The notes under the pieces are model-generated. The model made no database searches. It had not been told where the DNA came from and saw only the letters and a program-made list of their open reading frames with translations. Shown in pieces: positions 42,244 to 51,070 of a stretch of DNA of 64,000 nt. Position numbers and translations under genes: made by a program. Positions within the stretch are counted from its first letter, which is position 1. Every line of letters begins with the position of its first letter. Location of the stretch: assembly GCF_029714205.1 (NCBI RefSeq), contig NZ_CP121648.1:1240001-1304000 (forward strand), in the 5' to 3' direction. The stretch is from Methylobacterium sp. CB376 (GTDB lineage: Bacteria > Pseudomonadota > Alphaproteobacteria > Rhizobiales > Beijerinckiaceae).

Positions 42244-44535
42244 TCAGGCCGTCCGCTTCTTCACGACGTTCATCGCCCGCGCGCCCATCTGCCGGGTCTT
42301 GGCGATCTCCACCTCGTGGAAGAGCGACCCCTTATCGGCCTCGACCCGCGTTCCGGCAGGGATGTTGTCGAACTTGACGTGCAGCGTGCCCTTGCCGGGC
42401 GCAGCGGATGGGCCGCTACCGCCACCGTGGAAGGCGCTGGCGCGGTTCAGCATCTCCGCGGCGACACCGTCGCGCTCCTGGAAGCGCTCGCCGTGGTCGG
42501 CGGGCCGCCGCCCAGAGCCTGCCGGCGACCCTTCCCGGCCGAGCCGGTAGCGCGCGTACGCGTCCGCCGCCGCGCGGTTCTGGAACTGGACGTGGAAGTG
42601 CGGGCCCGACCAGCGCGCGGACTTGGTCCGGTACTCGTCGATGTACTTCCAGTCCCGGCCTTCCTGGAGCCCGGCCTCACCCATGCGGGTCCGGATGCGG
42701 CCTAGCAGCTCGTCCGGGTTGCCTTTCAGATCCATCGCCAGGCCGCGGCCGTGCATGCCCCTCCCGCGGTGGAAGTGGTCATTCATGGCCGTGATCTGCT
42801 TCAGGACGCCGTCATGCTGCAGATCCCGCGCGAGGGCATTCAGGCCCGAGGCGTTCCACCCGCCCGCGACCGCCTCGCCGCTCTTGAGCGGGAGACCCGT
42901 GTGGTCGAGAGCGCCGGCCTCCGGCACGTACCCGGAATTGCCCCAGCGCGGGCTCGGGTCGCGCGGTCCGTGATAGCCGGCCCAGGGGCGAGTGCTGCCG
43001 CCTCGGGCGAGGTACTTGGCGACCCAGCGGACCTGCGCGGGGATCGACTTCGGATCGCGCAAGTCGAGACCGGTTTCCTTCTCAAACTGGACGCCCATGC
43101 CGCGGCGCCGGTTGAGCTGGAACGGACCCCAGGACGACTCCAGGGCGTCGTGCTTGAAGTCGTACTTGTTGTTCTTCCAGCTCTCGCCGGCCCGAATGCC
43201 GTGCATGATCCGCGGATCGATGCCGGCCTTCTTGGCCTCCTCGTCGATCAACGCCGTCAGGCTGCCCGCGCCGCTGCCAGCGCCTGAAACAGAACCGACG
43301 CCGCCCGAACCGCCCCCGCCCATGCCGTTGAACCGGCCACCGGATCCACCGCCGAAGCCGCCACCGAACCGTGGAGAGAAGATGCCGCCACCGCCCCACG
43401 CGGCAGTCTGCACCCTCGCGCCGTCACCGAACGGGCCGGAATAGCTCTGCTGCTGAACGGATGGGATGCCGCCCTGCATCTTCTTCAGCTGCTCAGTCAG
43501 CCGGTCAATCGACTGGCGCAGCTCATCCTGCCGCTTCTGGACGTCGGGCCGGTTCTGGTCGAGCGTCTTGTTGAACTCATAGGCGTCCTGGGCGTCTTTG
43601 AGCTTGGCCTTGACCCGGGAGCGGTCGGACCAGTTGCTCGGCGTCTCGCTGGTGCCGTTCCACCAATCCTTGACGACACCGACACCGCGCAGGACGTTGC
43701 GGCCGAACCCGTAGAGGAGCCCGCCCGCCTCATCGCCGAGGTTGTCGGCCCGGCTGATCGCCTCGCCGCGCTTCTCCTGGATGCTCGGCCCGGCCTTTGC
43801 CTTGGCCTCGCTGTCCTTCCCGTACCGCTGTTCGTACTCCTTCCGGCGCTGGTCGATATCGATCTCAAGGGAGCGCAGGCGCGTGCCGTACAGCGCATCG
43901 CCCGTGGCCGCACCGGAAGCCTCCTCCCGGCGAGCATTGTTGTCGATGCTCTTCAGGAAGCGGTTGTTCTCGGTGATGAACTCGTCGAGCGACTTCGCAT
44001 TCCGGAGCTTGCGGGCGACGTCGCCGCGGCCCTTGCCAACCAGGAACGACCAGTAGCCGCCCGCTTGGCGGTCGACGCTGTCCTTGGCGCGCATCATCTG
44101 CATGATCGCGCTGGCGCTCTCCTCCGAGCCCATGCCCGCGGCGCCAAGCGCCCGCTGGAGACCGGAGACCTGGGCCGCCGACATGCCGGACCCGAGTGAC
44201 AGCGTCTTCAGGTCGAAGCCGCCCTGGCCGTACTTGAGGAGACCCGCGATCCCGGCCGAGGCGAGACCGATCCCGCTCATCGCGCCGAACCGCCCGGCCG
44301 TCATGTGAGAGGCTAGCGGGCCCGCGGCGCCGAAAGCGCCTGAGTGGCGGTTCAGCTCACGGCCGACCTCGCTCCATTCCGCCCGGACACGCTTGGCCGC
44401 GTCCGCCCAAGCGTCGCCGGTCTTCTTCGCCGCGTCGCTCTTCTGGATCGCGTCGAGCTGCTTCTTCAGCTCGGTTAGCGTTTTGGAAAACTGGTCGCGA
44501 ACTTCCGCAGTAAGGACAAGGTTCTCGTCAGACAT
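42244..44535 (-). CDS. Phage tail tape-measure/lysis-like protein with lysozyme-like and peptidase-like domains
   Basis: 763 residues. The N-terminus is a coiled-coil phage tail type (VRDQFSKTLTELKKQLDAIQ), followed by a Gly/Ala hydrophobic region (IGLASAGIAGLLKYG) and charged helices. A Gly-rich linker leads to a transglycosylase-like domain (IMHGIRAGESWKNNKYDF, SSWGPFQLNRRRG) and a C-terminal region with HFHRGRGMHGRGLAMDL and GPHFHVQF, resembling VanY/M15-type zinc peptidases. It probably penetrates the cell wall during DNA entry. It is the only clear structural-type protein of its size in the element. Confidence 0.7.
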   Translation of the reverse strand: MSDENLVLTAEVRDQFSKTLTELKKQLDAIQKSDAAKKTGDAWADAAKRVRAEWSEVGRELNRHSGAFGAAGPLASHMTAGRFGAMSGIGLASAGIAGLLKYGQGGFDLKTLSLGSGMSAAQVSGLQRALGAAGMGSEESASAIMQMMRAKDSVDRQAGGYWSFLVGKGRGDVARKLRNAKSLDEFITENNRFLKSIDNNARREEASGAATGDALYGTRLRSLEIDIDQRRKEYEQRYGKDSEAKAKAGPSIQEKRGEAISRADNLGDEAGGLLYGFGRNVLRGVGVVKDWWNGTSETPSNWSDRSRVKAKLKDAQDAYEFNKTLDQNRPDVQKRQDELRQSIDRLTEQLKKMQGGIPSVQQQSYSGPFGDGARVQTAAWGGGGIFSPRFGGGFGGGSGGRFNGMGGGGSGGVGSVSGAGSGAGSLTALIDEEAKKAGIDPRIMHGIRAGESWKNNKYDFKHDALESSWGPFQLNRRRGMGVQFEKETGLDLRDPKSIPAQVRWVAKYLARGGSTRPWAGYHGPRDPSPRWGNSGYVPEAGALDHTGLPLKSGEAVAGGWNASGLNALARDLQHDGVLKQITAMNDHFHRGRGMHGRGLAMDLKGNPDELLGRIRTRMGEAGLQEGRDWKYIDEYRTKSARWSGPHFHVQFQNRAAADAYARYRLGREGSPAGSGRRPADHGERFQERDGVAAEMLNRASAFHGGGSGPSAAPGKGTLHVKFDNIPAGTRVEADKGSLFHEVEIAKTRQMGARAMNVVKKRTA

Positions 44536-44666
44536 CTTCGATCTCTGCGCTCACAGGGCGCAATTTCTGTGGATGAGGCGGATCTTCTGCTCGGCGGCCG
44601 CATTTCCGGTATAGGCTGCATGCAGCCACTCTAAAACCTATGTTAACAGTGTAAGGAGCCCGCAGG

Positions 44667-45191
44667 ATGCCGGAATTCGAAAGCAAAGCGCCCGCGCAAG
44701 AGGGTGCGCTGATCGAGCAAGCGGCCGACATTGTTTCGGCCTATGTCTCGAACAACCGCGTGACGGCCGGTGAGCTGCCGGGCCTCATCGCTTCGCTTCA
44801 CGCCGCTCTGCAGGACCTTGGTAAGCCTGCCACGCCACCGGCAGAGGAGACGCCCAAGGCGACTGCCGCCCAGATCCGGAGGTCGATCACGCCGGATGCC
44901 CTGATCAGCTTCGTTGACGGCAAGCCGTACAAGGTTCTGAAACGGCACCTCACCACGCACGGCCTGACCCCGGCCGAGTACCGGCAGAAGTTCGGCCTGC
45001 CGGGCGATTACCCCATGGTCGCGCCGAGCTTCACGGCCCGGCGATCGGAAATCGCCAAGAGCAGCGGCCTTGGCCAGAGGCGCCCGAGAGCAGCAGCAGA
45101 GAAGCGCGCCAGCCCCGACCCGAAGGTGACAGCACCGGCTACGCCGAAGAGGGGGCCGGGCCGCCCGCGGAAAGCCAAGGCGGCCGAGTGA
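44667..45191 (+). CDS. MucR/Ros family regulator lacking the zinc-finger cysteine
   Basis: 174 residues. The MucR/Ros core is clear: LISFVDGKPYKVLKRHLTTHG followed by LTPAEYRQKFGLPGDYPMVAP. Ros/MucR zinc fingers start with Cys where this has Ser (SFVDG), so zinc binding is probably lost or altered, as in some described members. The C-terminus ends in an AT-hook-like KRGPGRPRKAK. It is divergent from the tail-like gene, 131 bp away, and may act as the element's silencer or regulator. Confidence 0.85.
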   Translation: MPEFESKAPAQEGALIEQAADIVSAYVSNNRVTAGELPGLIASLHAALQDLGKPATPPAEETPKATAAQIRRSITPDALISFVDGKPYKVLKRHLTTHGLTPAEYRQKFGLPGDYPMVAPSFTARRSEIAKSSGLGQRRPRAAAEKRASPDPKVTAPATPKRGPGRPRKAKAAE

Positions 45192-45337
45192 GGCAATGAG
45201 CGGGGTCAGAGTGGCCAGCCTGTGTCACTCTGCACCATTTGGGTATGTGGCCGCGGCTGTAAGCCTGCTGTAAAATAGCCTTCAAGTAATGCCAGTAGCG
45301 ATGCTTTCGCGGCAAAGCTGGCGCACAAGGGGCTATC

Positions 45338-45481
45338 ATGAAGCGGTCTGCCAGAGTGCTCATCAAGTGTCGGGTGCTGCGCGAATTGGATCGTGCTCTC
45401 GCGCAACGTAACCTTGAGCGAGTTGCCATCTTGCTAGGGCGGCAGCTCAGGATTGAGAAATACGGTACCGCCGCAGCATAG
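45338..45481 (+). CDS. Very small basic protein
   Basis: 47 residues, MKRSARVLIKCRVLREL then DRALAQRNLERVAILLGRQ, with a good ribosome site (aagggg) 7 nt before the ATG at 45338. Its 3' end overlaps the 3' end of the converging Nu1-like gene by 35 nt. Highly basic and helical. It may be real because of the ribosome site and the frame without rare composition, but there is no homolog I know. Confidence 0.35.
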   Translation: MKRSARVLIKCRVLRELDRALAQRNLERVAILLGRQLRIEKYGTAAA

Positions 45482-46109
45482 CGGTCTTCCACGCCTCGAC
45501 GTTCACCGGCTCGCCGGCTTCCTTGGCCAGGGCGGACCAGGCCACCTCCCGGAATGCCTCGGGCTCCCACAGCAAGTCCCGCGGCTTGATCCCCATCTCA
45601 GCGAGGACGTCCTCGACCTCCTGCAGGAGCGCGATCCGCACCAGGGACGTGAGGTGATAGGCGAGGCTCGGCTTGATCCCCAGCATGACGGCGAGCGGGG
45701 CGACGAGGCTAGGAGCCCGGTAGGTCAGGCACATCATGCCCAGCACCGCCGCCCGATCCTCCGCATCGGTGCAGAGGTCTGCGCTGGCGTAGGCCCGCGG
45801 GAGCGCCGGGCGCTGAGGCGATGCGGGCGCCTCGAGCGGTGCGGATCGTGGCGCGCGAGACGGGCGAGACGACGCGCCCTTCGCCTTCGCCTTCGTCTTG
45901 GACGTCTCGGCCGCCAATGCCTGCGCGCGTGCGGCGCCCTTGTCGCTGCCGGACGAAATGGAATGCGAGCCCGCCACCCAGCTTAAGCACGTCTCTCGGT
46001 CCAATCGGCCGTCACTGCGTACAGGCATGCCGCGCCCGACGTATTGTGAGACGCGCGCCTTAGTTATTCCTAACTCCGCCGCAAGTGCAGACTTAGTCGT
46101 GATCGTCAT
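45447..46109 (-). CDS. Nu1-like DNA-packaging or HTH protein
   Basis: 220 residues. The N-terminus TKSALAAELGITKARVSQYV, with RGMPVRSDGRLDRETCLSWV after it, is the winged helix seen in lambda Nu1-type small terminase subunits and related phage DNA-binding proteins. After a basic Ala/Ser linker, a helical C-terminal domain follows. No large terminase is next to it, so a packaging role is only suggested. Confidence 0.55.
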   Translation of the reverse strand: MTITTKSALAAELGITKARVSQYVGRGMPVRSDGRLDRETCLSWVAGSHSISSGSDKGAARAQALAAETSKTKAKAKGASSRPSRAPRSAPLEAPASPQRPALPRAYASADLCTDAEDRAAVLGMMCLTYRAPSLVAPLAVMLGIKPSLAYHLTSLVRIALLQEVEDVLAEMGIKPRDLLWEPEAFREVAWSALAKEAGEPVNVEAWKTAMLRRYRISQS

Positions 46110-46318
46110 GCGTTCGCCTCGCGAGCGCGGGGTTAAGAAGGGGTGAGAGGCTGCACCTAGCCAGGAACCGAGCCTCGCGCGTCACCCTCCCCCTCCACCC
46201 TTAGGGAAGGACCCAAGCAGGGGTGGGGGTAGGGTGGCAGGGGAGGCCCCGCCAGCGGGTGCGGAGATCCTCGGCCGAGCCGAGACGGCTGGGGCCGCCG
46301 CGGGTCCGTGCGGCCCGG

Positions 46319-46618
46319 TCAGACCGGCGACCACATCGGGCGGGCGGCGTGCGCCTCGTGGATGATCTCGGGCAAGGCCGAGATGTCGGACAGGCTGATG
46401 ACCTTCGCGCCCGCCTTGCGGTTGGCCATGGCCTGCAGCGCGTGCCGCTCTTCCGGTGTTAGGCTCAACGAGGCACGCGCCGCGGCCTCACTGTCCCACA
46501 CCCCGGGCTGCCATCTGCCGGTCGGGTCCGCCACGACGAATTCGTGGCCGTGCTTGGCGGGGAAGCTGAAGATCGCTCGACCGTCGTCGAGGTCGATGCG
46601 AGCGAGACCGTAAGTCAT
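46319..46618 (-). CDS. Small phage protein, unknown function
   Basis: 99 residues (MTYGLARIDLDDGRAIFSFPAKHG in part) with LSLTPEERHALQAMANRK in the middle. No family recognised. It follows the gene at 46621-46875 with a 2-nt gap and so belongs to the same minus-strand operon as the prohead protease. Confidence 0.55.
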   Translation of the reverse strand: MTYGLARIDLDDGRAIFSFPAKHGHEFVVADPTGRWQPGVWDSEAAARASLSLTPEERHALQAMANRKAGAKVISLSDISALPEIIHEAHAARPMWSPV

Positions 46619-46620
46619 GG

Positions 46621-46875
46621 TCAGTGCCTCACCGCCTCGGCACTGGCCTCACCCCTGAGGAGCGAGACGGCCAAATGAAGGGCCGAGCGGGCGTCAACCC
46701 GCTGCTCTTTCAGGAGACCCGCGATCGTGTGGCCGGCGGGGTCCAGGCTGTCGGCGTGCTCATCAAGGGCGTCGGCAACCGCGCCGGTCGAGTACTCGAT
46801 GCGCTGCAGCGCGCAGCCGAGCACGTCCGCGATCTCCCTCAGGACCTGGACGTCAGAGCATTCGTTGAGCGTCAT
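46621..46875 (-). CDS. Small helical phage protein, unknown function
   Basis: 84 residues from ATG 46875 (MTLNECSDVQVLREIADVLG), which overlaps the protease stop by ATGA. Helical and acidic, with HTIAGLLKEQRVDARSALHL. A frame 9 codons longer is possible but would overlap the protease more. No family recognised. Confidence 0.55.
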   Translation of the reverse strand: MTLNECSDVQVLREIADVLGCALQRIEYSTGAVADALDEHADSLDPAGHTIAGLLKEQRVDARSALHLAVSLLRGEASAEAVRH

Positions 46876-47732
46876 ACCGGCCTCCCCGCCACGCGGCGCC
46901 AATGCTTCTCGGCCGCCCGGAATTCCCGCCGCTCCTGCTGCCGGGCTGCGTCGCGCGGGTCGGCGTCGCGGGCGTGACCCTCGGCCGTGAGCAGGGTGAG
47001 CAGGCGCGACTTGAAGGCCCGAACGCTCATGCCGCTTTCTGCGGCCTCCCGGCCCAGATCCTCCCGGCCGGCCTTCACCGCGAGTGCGTAGACCTCGGCG
47101 CGTCGCTGCGCCTCGATCGAAGCGGGAGACATTCGGCCTTTCGGGGAGGGCTTGGCCGCTGCCTTGGCCGGCTTGGCGCTGCGGGAACTGCCCTTAGCCT
47201 TCCCGCCGTCCGGCGCCTTAGCGGAGCGCACGTGGCAGCCGGCATCGGCCGGGACTGGCACCAAGGAAATTTCCAAGGGCTCCCAGTCCGTGACTTCCCA
47301 GGTGGCGGGCTGGCCGTCACGGGCTTCGGTCTTGTGAACTTCGAAGACCGAATAGCCGACCGAGACGCTGCGAACGATGCCGGTCTTGATCTTCCGCACC
47401 GCGTCACGAACGTCGTCGGTGTCGCTCAGCTTGATCGTGGCAATGCCCTTCCCGTCCACGATCCGCGCCGAGCCGGGCACGACCACGCCGATGACGTTCC
47501 GCACCGACTCGGACATGTGGGTGTCGCAGAAGGGTGCGCCCTGGTTCAGCTTTTCCAGTCGAACGGCGCCGGGTTCGAGCGAGAGCACTTCGTCGAATTC
47601 CTCGCCGTCGACGAAGGAATAACGCCGGACCGGCGCTCCCGTTGTCCACACGACTTCGATCGTGTTCTCGGTTTCGTTGAAGCTTTGGGAGCGCAGCGAT
47701 GCTGCGCGATAGATGGTGCGTGTGGTAGACAT
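46872..47732 (-). CDS. HK97-family prohead protease
   Basis: 286 residues. The core RSVSVGYSVFEV and EVTDWEPLEISLVPVPADAG is the classic prohead protease signature (peptidase U35): a serine protease that trims the capsid and scaffold during head maturation. The N-terminal part (ASLRSQSFNETENTIEVVW) and GIVRSVSVGYS agree. The C-terminus is longer than usual and very basic. No major capsid protein follows it; the neighbour upstream is a coiled-coil protein. It may act on a helper phage's capsid. Confidence 0.85.
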   Translation of the reverse strand: MSTTRTIYRAASLRSQSFNETENTIEVVWTTGAPVRRYSFVDGEEFDEVLSLEPGAVRLEKLNQGAPFCDTHMSESVRNVIGVVVPGSARIVDGKGIATIKLSDTDDVRDAVRKIKTGIVRSVSVGYSVFEVHKTEARDGQPATWEVTDWEPLEISLVPVPADAGCHVRSAKAPDGGKAKGSSRSAKPAKAAAKPSPKGRMSPASIEAQRRAEVYALAVKAGREDLGREAAESGMSVRAFKSRLLTLLTAEGHARDADPRDAARQQERREFRAAEKHWRRVAGRPV

Positions 47733-47748
47733 CTAAGTTCTCGATTGC

Positions 47749-48528
47749 TCAGGCCACGAAAGCGGCGCCGATCATGCCGTTACGGAGCTGAGCCCCGAGC
47801 TTTTCATCCTCCGACACGACGCGCTGCCGCAGCGCGGGCGCGCCGTATTCAAGGGCCGGGAGATGCACTTCTTTCAGGATAGACTGGTGCGGGCCCGCAG
47901 GTTCGGCCGAGATGATAGTCGGGCTACCCGCCCGCTCCTCCACAACCACGTCGGGGTCGTCGAGCCGATACTGAAGCAGGGTCTGCCCCGTCTTCCGGTG
48001 GACGCGGACCTTCTGCACATTCGGAATGATCTGCTCGGGCTTAGCGGGACGGCCCCGGTGCGGCTCGCCGCTCGCGATCGGCTCCCGGCCCGCGGGCAAG
48101 TCCGCGTTCGCCTCGGCGATCGTGCGGCCCAGGTCCTCGGCCTTGCCGAGCAGTTCCGCCAGTTCCTGGGCCAGGCGCGGGTACGTCTCGACAATGAACT
48201 TTCGGCGCTCGGCGCTGGCGCGCCGGGCAGCGTCGTACCGGGCGACGCGCCCCGCCTCGGCCTCGGCCTCCCGCAGCGCCGCGGCCTCCGCTTCCAGTTT
48301 GGCCTTGCGGACGCTGGCGGCCTCGGCTTCGAGGCGCAGTCGGTTGAGCTTCAGCTCGTGGCCCTCGGCAGCGTCGACGTCGCCGGCCTCGACGGCGGCG
48401 GTCCGGGCTGCCTGCAGCTCGGCGAGCTTCGCGGCGCGGGCGGCGTCGGCGCTCACCAGCGCGGCGATGTCGGTCTCGACGTCGGCCGCCGTGCGTGCGC
48501 GCAGTATGGCCTTGATCGCGTTCTTCAT
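47749..48528 (-). CDS. Coiled-coil phage protein, possible scaffold-like
   Basis: 259 residues from ATG 48528 (MKNAIKAILRARTAADVE). Residues ~40-120 are a long Ala/Glu/Arg coiled coil (AEAAALREAEAEAGRVARYD). The C-terminal part is folded-like, with QTLLQYRLDDPDVVVEE. It lies 16 nt upstream of the prohead protease on the same strand; scaffold proteins often occupy this position, but no sequence match is claimed. A longer start at 48663 is possible. Confidence 0.5.
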   Translation of the reverse strand: MKNAIKAILRARTAADVETDIAALVSADAARAAKLAELQAARTAAVEAGDVDAAEGHELKLNRLRLEAEAASVRKAKLEAEAAALREAEAEAGRVARYDAARRASAERRKFIVETYPRLAQELAELLGKAEDLGRTIAEANADLPAGREPIASGEPHRGRPAKPEQIIPNVQKVRVHRKTGQTLLQYRLDDPDVVVEERAGSPTIISAEPAGPHQSILKEVHLPALEYGAPALRQRVVSEDEKLGAQLRNGMIGAAFVA

Positions 48529-48944
48529 GTTCGTACCATCAGTTTGAGTTGTGGGCCGGGTTTGCGAGGCTTGGCCTTGAGCAAAAACGTCTAAGACGTC
48601 GGGGGAAGGAGCCCCACTTCCCGTTGTCGGTCGACCCGGCCCGGGCTTCGACCTCGATGGCACCCCCTTTTACTCACGCCCGACACCTCAAGCGGGCGCG
48701 AATTCTTCTGGGCCGTCACAGCAACCCGTTGAACTGTGACGGCCCACCGGCCGAAGCCGGTTCCCCCGAAGCGCTTCGCCGCTGCGCCTGGGGTGTTCGC
48801 TGAAGACGGGGCGGCGCCGCGGGAAGATCGCGGCGCCGCCCGGGCGCGGGAGCGAGGCGTTCGGGGGACAGGAGACCCGCGCCACGCTCGACCGCGCCTG
48901 ACCCGGCCCGGTCGCCTCCACGCGGCACGGGACGGGGTTCGTGT
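48529..48944. other. Intergenic region in the element
   Basis: 416 bases between two minus-strand genes. No supported gene; GC-rich frames here are shadows. It may hold the promoter of the protease operon, but no clear -35/-10 pair was recognised. Confidence 0.4.
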
Positions 48945-49283
48945 TCACGATGGCCGGACCTCGACGGGGTCGACGGCGAGACCGCGCCGGGGACGCGGTG
49001 CGCGTTCGGCGCGCTCGGCCCGGAGCCTTACGTGTTCGGCCACGTGGCAGGGCCGGCAGTAGTGCTCGACCCGCAACGGCTCGGCGTAATCGGGATGGTG
49101 CATCTCGGTCCGCGGGTCGCCGCATGCCTGGCATGGTTCCGAGACCAGTTCGCCGCGGCGGCGGGCACGCTGAGCCTTGCCCTGCGCCGCCACTCGCTCG
49201 GGGTGGCGCCGGCGATAGCGTTGTTGGGCCTCGACGTGCCGGGCGCGGGCGGCGGCGTCCAGCGGCTTGCGCGGCGCGGTCAC
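48945..49283 (-). CDS. HNH-like zinc-binding protein
   Basis: 112 residues. The centre reads EPCQACGDPRTEMHHPDY then HYCRPCHVAEH, two CxxC pairs framing an HH pair, as in small HNH endonucleases. The flanks are strongly basic. It starts at 49283 with an ATGA overlap with the gene before it. An HNH protein near the packaging region is common in phages and may aid terminase cleavage. Confidence 0.65.
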   Translation of the reverse strand: MTAPRKPLDAAARARHVEAQQRYRRRHPERVAAQGKAQRARRRGELVSEPCQACGDPRTEMHHPDYAEPLRVEHYCRPCHVAEHVRLRAERAERAPRPRRGLAVDPVEVRPS

Positions 49284-49666
49284 CCCCGGCCGCCCCTTGC
49301 CGGCAGGGCGCTCGCCAGCGGCCGTTTGGGGTCGGCCGGTACCTGCCTAGCCGCCGACCCCCGATCGGCCGTTTTTGGCGACCCGCTCGTGCTTTCTCGG
49401 GGCATCTGGAACGGCACGTACCGCGTGAGGTGCAGCCAGCGGTCATCCTCTCGGACGGTGAGGGCGGCGGCGCGGCCGACCGTCGACCGGAGGCTGACCG
49501 CCCCGGCCGCGTGTCGCAGCACCAGCGGGGTCCGGTCGGGCGTGCCCTCGGCCTTCAAGATCCGGGCGACGTCGCACAGCGGCACGCGAAAGACGCCAAG
49601 CTCCCGGTCGCCCACGAAGGCCCGGTACTGCCCGCGGCCTGCGGGCTCAATTGCGATTTCAATCAC
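49280..49666 (-). CDS. Hypothetical phage protein
   Basis: 128 residues from GTG 49666, a start that overlaps the previous stop (GTGA), so translation is coupled. Contents: GQYRAFVGDRELGVFRVPL, LVLRHAAGAVSL and a C-terminal low-complexity tail. A frame open to 49744 would overlap the upstream gene more. No family recognised. Middle of a tightly packed minus-strand operon of HTH and HNH genes. Confidence 0.55.
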   Translation of the reverse strand: MIEIAIEPAGRGQYRAFVGDRELGVFRVPLCDVARILKAEGTPDRTPLVLRHAAGAVSLRSTVGRAAALTVREDDRWLHLTRYVPFQMPRESTSGSPKTADRGSAARQVPADPKRPLASALPARGGRG

Positions 49667-49893
49667 GATCTGCGGCTTCCAGCCGATCTGGCGAGTTCTT
49701 CGGGCTCGCGAAGCCAAGCCCGGAGCGTTTCGCGGCGCACGCACGGCGTGCGACCAAGAAAAAAGACCGGCGCTAGCTGGCCGGTCTCAATCATGCGCTC
49801 GACGCGCTGGCGCGAGCAGTTCAGGAAGTCGGCGATCTGGTCGACGCCGGACAACAGGCCGAGCCGGTCATGCTCGGTGAGGTGAAGCGTCAC
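49663..49893 (-). CDS. Small HTH DNA-binding protein
   Basis: 76 residues. GVDQIADFLNCSRQRVERMIETG (in part: IADFLNCSRQRVERMI), then APVFFLGRTPCVRRETLRAWL: an excisionase/MerR-like HTH of the kind phages use as small regulators. It precedes the GTG-started gene with a 4-nt overlap. Confidence 0.7.
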   Translation of the reverse strand: MTLHLTEHDRLGLLSGVDQIADFLNCSRQRVERMIETGQLAPVFFLGRTPCVRRETLRAWLREPEELARSAGSRRS

Positions 49894-49900
49894 CGCCGGG

Positions 49901-50131
49901 CTACTTGCGGGCTGCGCCTTCGGTCTCGACTTCGCGCAGCCACGCGTCGAGGCGGGAGCGGCGGGCGAAGATCGTGGCGCCGTTACCCACCTTGAAGACC
50001 GGAAGCTTGCCGGCCTCGGCGAGGTACTGAGCTTGTCGGCGGTTCACGCCGAGATGTTCGGCGATGGCGCGGACCCCATAGAGAAGATCGCCCGCAGCCG
50101 AGGCCCGGGCGTGAGCAGATGTGGCAGACAT
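49901..50131 (-). CDS. Small HTH (excisionase-like) protein
   Basis: 76 residues with LYGVRAIAEHLGVNRRQAQYL, AEAGKLPVFKVGNGATIFA, SRLDAWLREVE: an HTH_17-like winged helix. Seven bases separate it from the next HTH gene, same strand. It may be the first gene of the operon. A rho-independent terminator at 50213-50235 insulates it from upstream transcription. Confidence 0.7.
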   Translation of the reverse strand: MSATSAHARASAAGDLLYGVRAIAEHLGVNRRQAQYLAEAGKLPVFKVGNGATIFARRSRLDAWLREVETEGAARK

Positions 50132-50212
50132 GGCGAGATTTCCCTTGCGGATATACTGGTCGCAACGGTGCGGGCCGATCTTTGGTCGGCGCTATCGGAT
50201 CGTCAGAGCACG

Positions 50213-50235
50213 AAAAAAGGCGCCGTGAGGCGCCT
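50213..50235 (-). terminator. Rho-independent terminator, minus strand
   Basis: AGGCGCC-gtga-GGCGCCT with six A on the plus side of the stem, so on the minus strand a GC stem is followed by TTTTTT. It would end transcripts coming from the right (51071-52093 genes). Confidence 0.75.
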
Positions 50236-50709
50236 GCGGACTGGCAAAATACTTTACCACAAACTTGACACAATCTAGGACGGAGGACCTGATTGGTAGA
50301 GCAGCCCCGGGTAGGTCCTCATAGGGAAGACCTCCGACTGCACCCCCCCCGAGGCCCCCGCCCTAATCGGCTGATTGTGCTCTCGGCTGTCGAACCGGGG
50401 CCCGATGCAAGGTCGGGCGCATGCGAGTACGACAACTTACGCCCATTAAACCACGGATTGCGAAAAAGATCAATTACGCAGATCGTCGCACCACTAGGTC
50501 ACGCGGGGCGGTCGGAAGCGACGACGTTGGTTCGGGGCGGAGGTCTTGCTGCGGAAAGCAGCCCGGTCGCGCTACGACCTCGCGGGCCTTGCGCCTGCGT
50601 TCCTCGACGTGGGCGGCACGCTCCAGCTTCGTTACCGTGTCGCGGACCGGCGGCGCGCACCCTTGGCCGGGCTCTGCCCGTCATGGCCTCAGGGAATAGG
50701 GGGAAGAGC

Positions 50710-51053
50710 AAATTCAACATTGTGTTGAATTTGACACTCCGAAGTAGGCGTGGATCGGGCCGGCGCCGTGGGCCGACGCGCTGCGGGCAGCGCCGGCCGT
50801 CATGGCCTTAGGGAATGGGGCGAGCCAAACTTCCACTTGGTGGAAATTCGGCCCCGATGCTCGCGCCCGCGTGCGTGGGGAAGCGACCCCGAAAGTTTCC
50901 CACTGTGGGAAACTTTTAAGGACTGCCCGCGTGCGCGGGGGAGCTGCCCTTAGAAAGTTTATCAGCCTGATAAACTTTCCCTTGCGCACCCTTGGCCGGG
51001 CTCTGCCCGTCATGACCTCAGGGAATGGGGCCGGCAAAAACGACACCGTGTCG
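50710..51053. repeat. Cluster of five perfect palindromes with different sequences
   Basis: 50710-50732 AAATTCAACA-ttg-complement; 50831-50845 TTCCAC-ttg-GTGGAA; 50892-50916 AAAGTTTCCCA-ctg-complement; 50953-50979 GAAAGTTTATCAG-c-complement; 51041-51053 CGACAC-c-GTGTCG. Arms differ in sequence but share a short central loop. Spacings between centres are about 117, 66, 62 and 81. The intervening sequence is GC-rich and partly duplicated. This is not a CRISPR: the palindromes vary and the spacers recur. Confidence 0.8.
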
Positions 51054-51070
51054 CTTTTGACGCTCCGAAG

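Larger units (their letters stand above)
50132..51070. other. Non-coding region with five heterologous palindromes
   Basis: About 940 bases with no gene I can support. It holds the terminator at 50213-50235 and, from 50700 to 51060, a series of short AT-rich palindromes set in repeated GC-rich sequence (separate entries). A repeated 40-nt block beginning cccttggccgggctctg occurs at about 50662 and 50988, and another beginning ggcgtggatcgggccggc at about 50748 and 51075. Confidence 0.6.

Noticed and set aside
48688..49446. A 252-residue minus-strand frame
   Set aside because: Overlaps two better-supported genes in other frames and has Arg/Pro-rich low complexity.
50270..50345. A tRNA-like patch (attggtagagcagcccc)
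   Set aside because: The D-arm-like string is present, but no acceptor stem, anticodon arm or T-loop can be formed around it.
50700..51060. CRISPR array
   Set aside because: The palindromes differ from each other and the sequence between them is what repeats; no cas gene is present.
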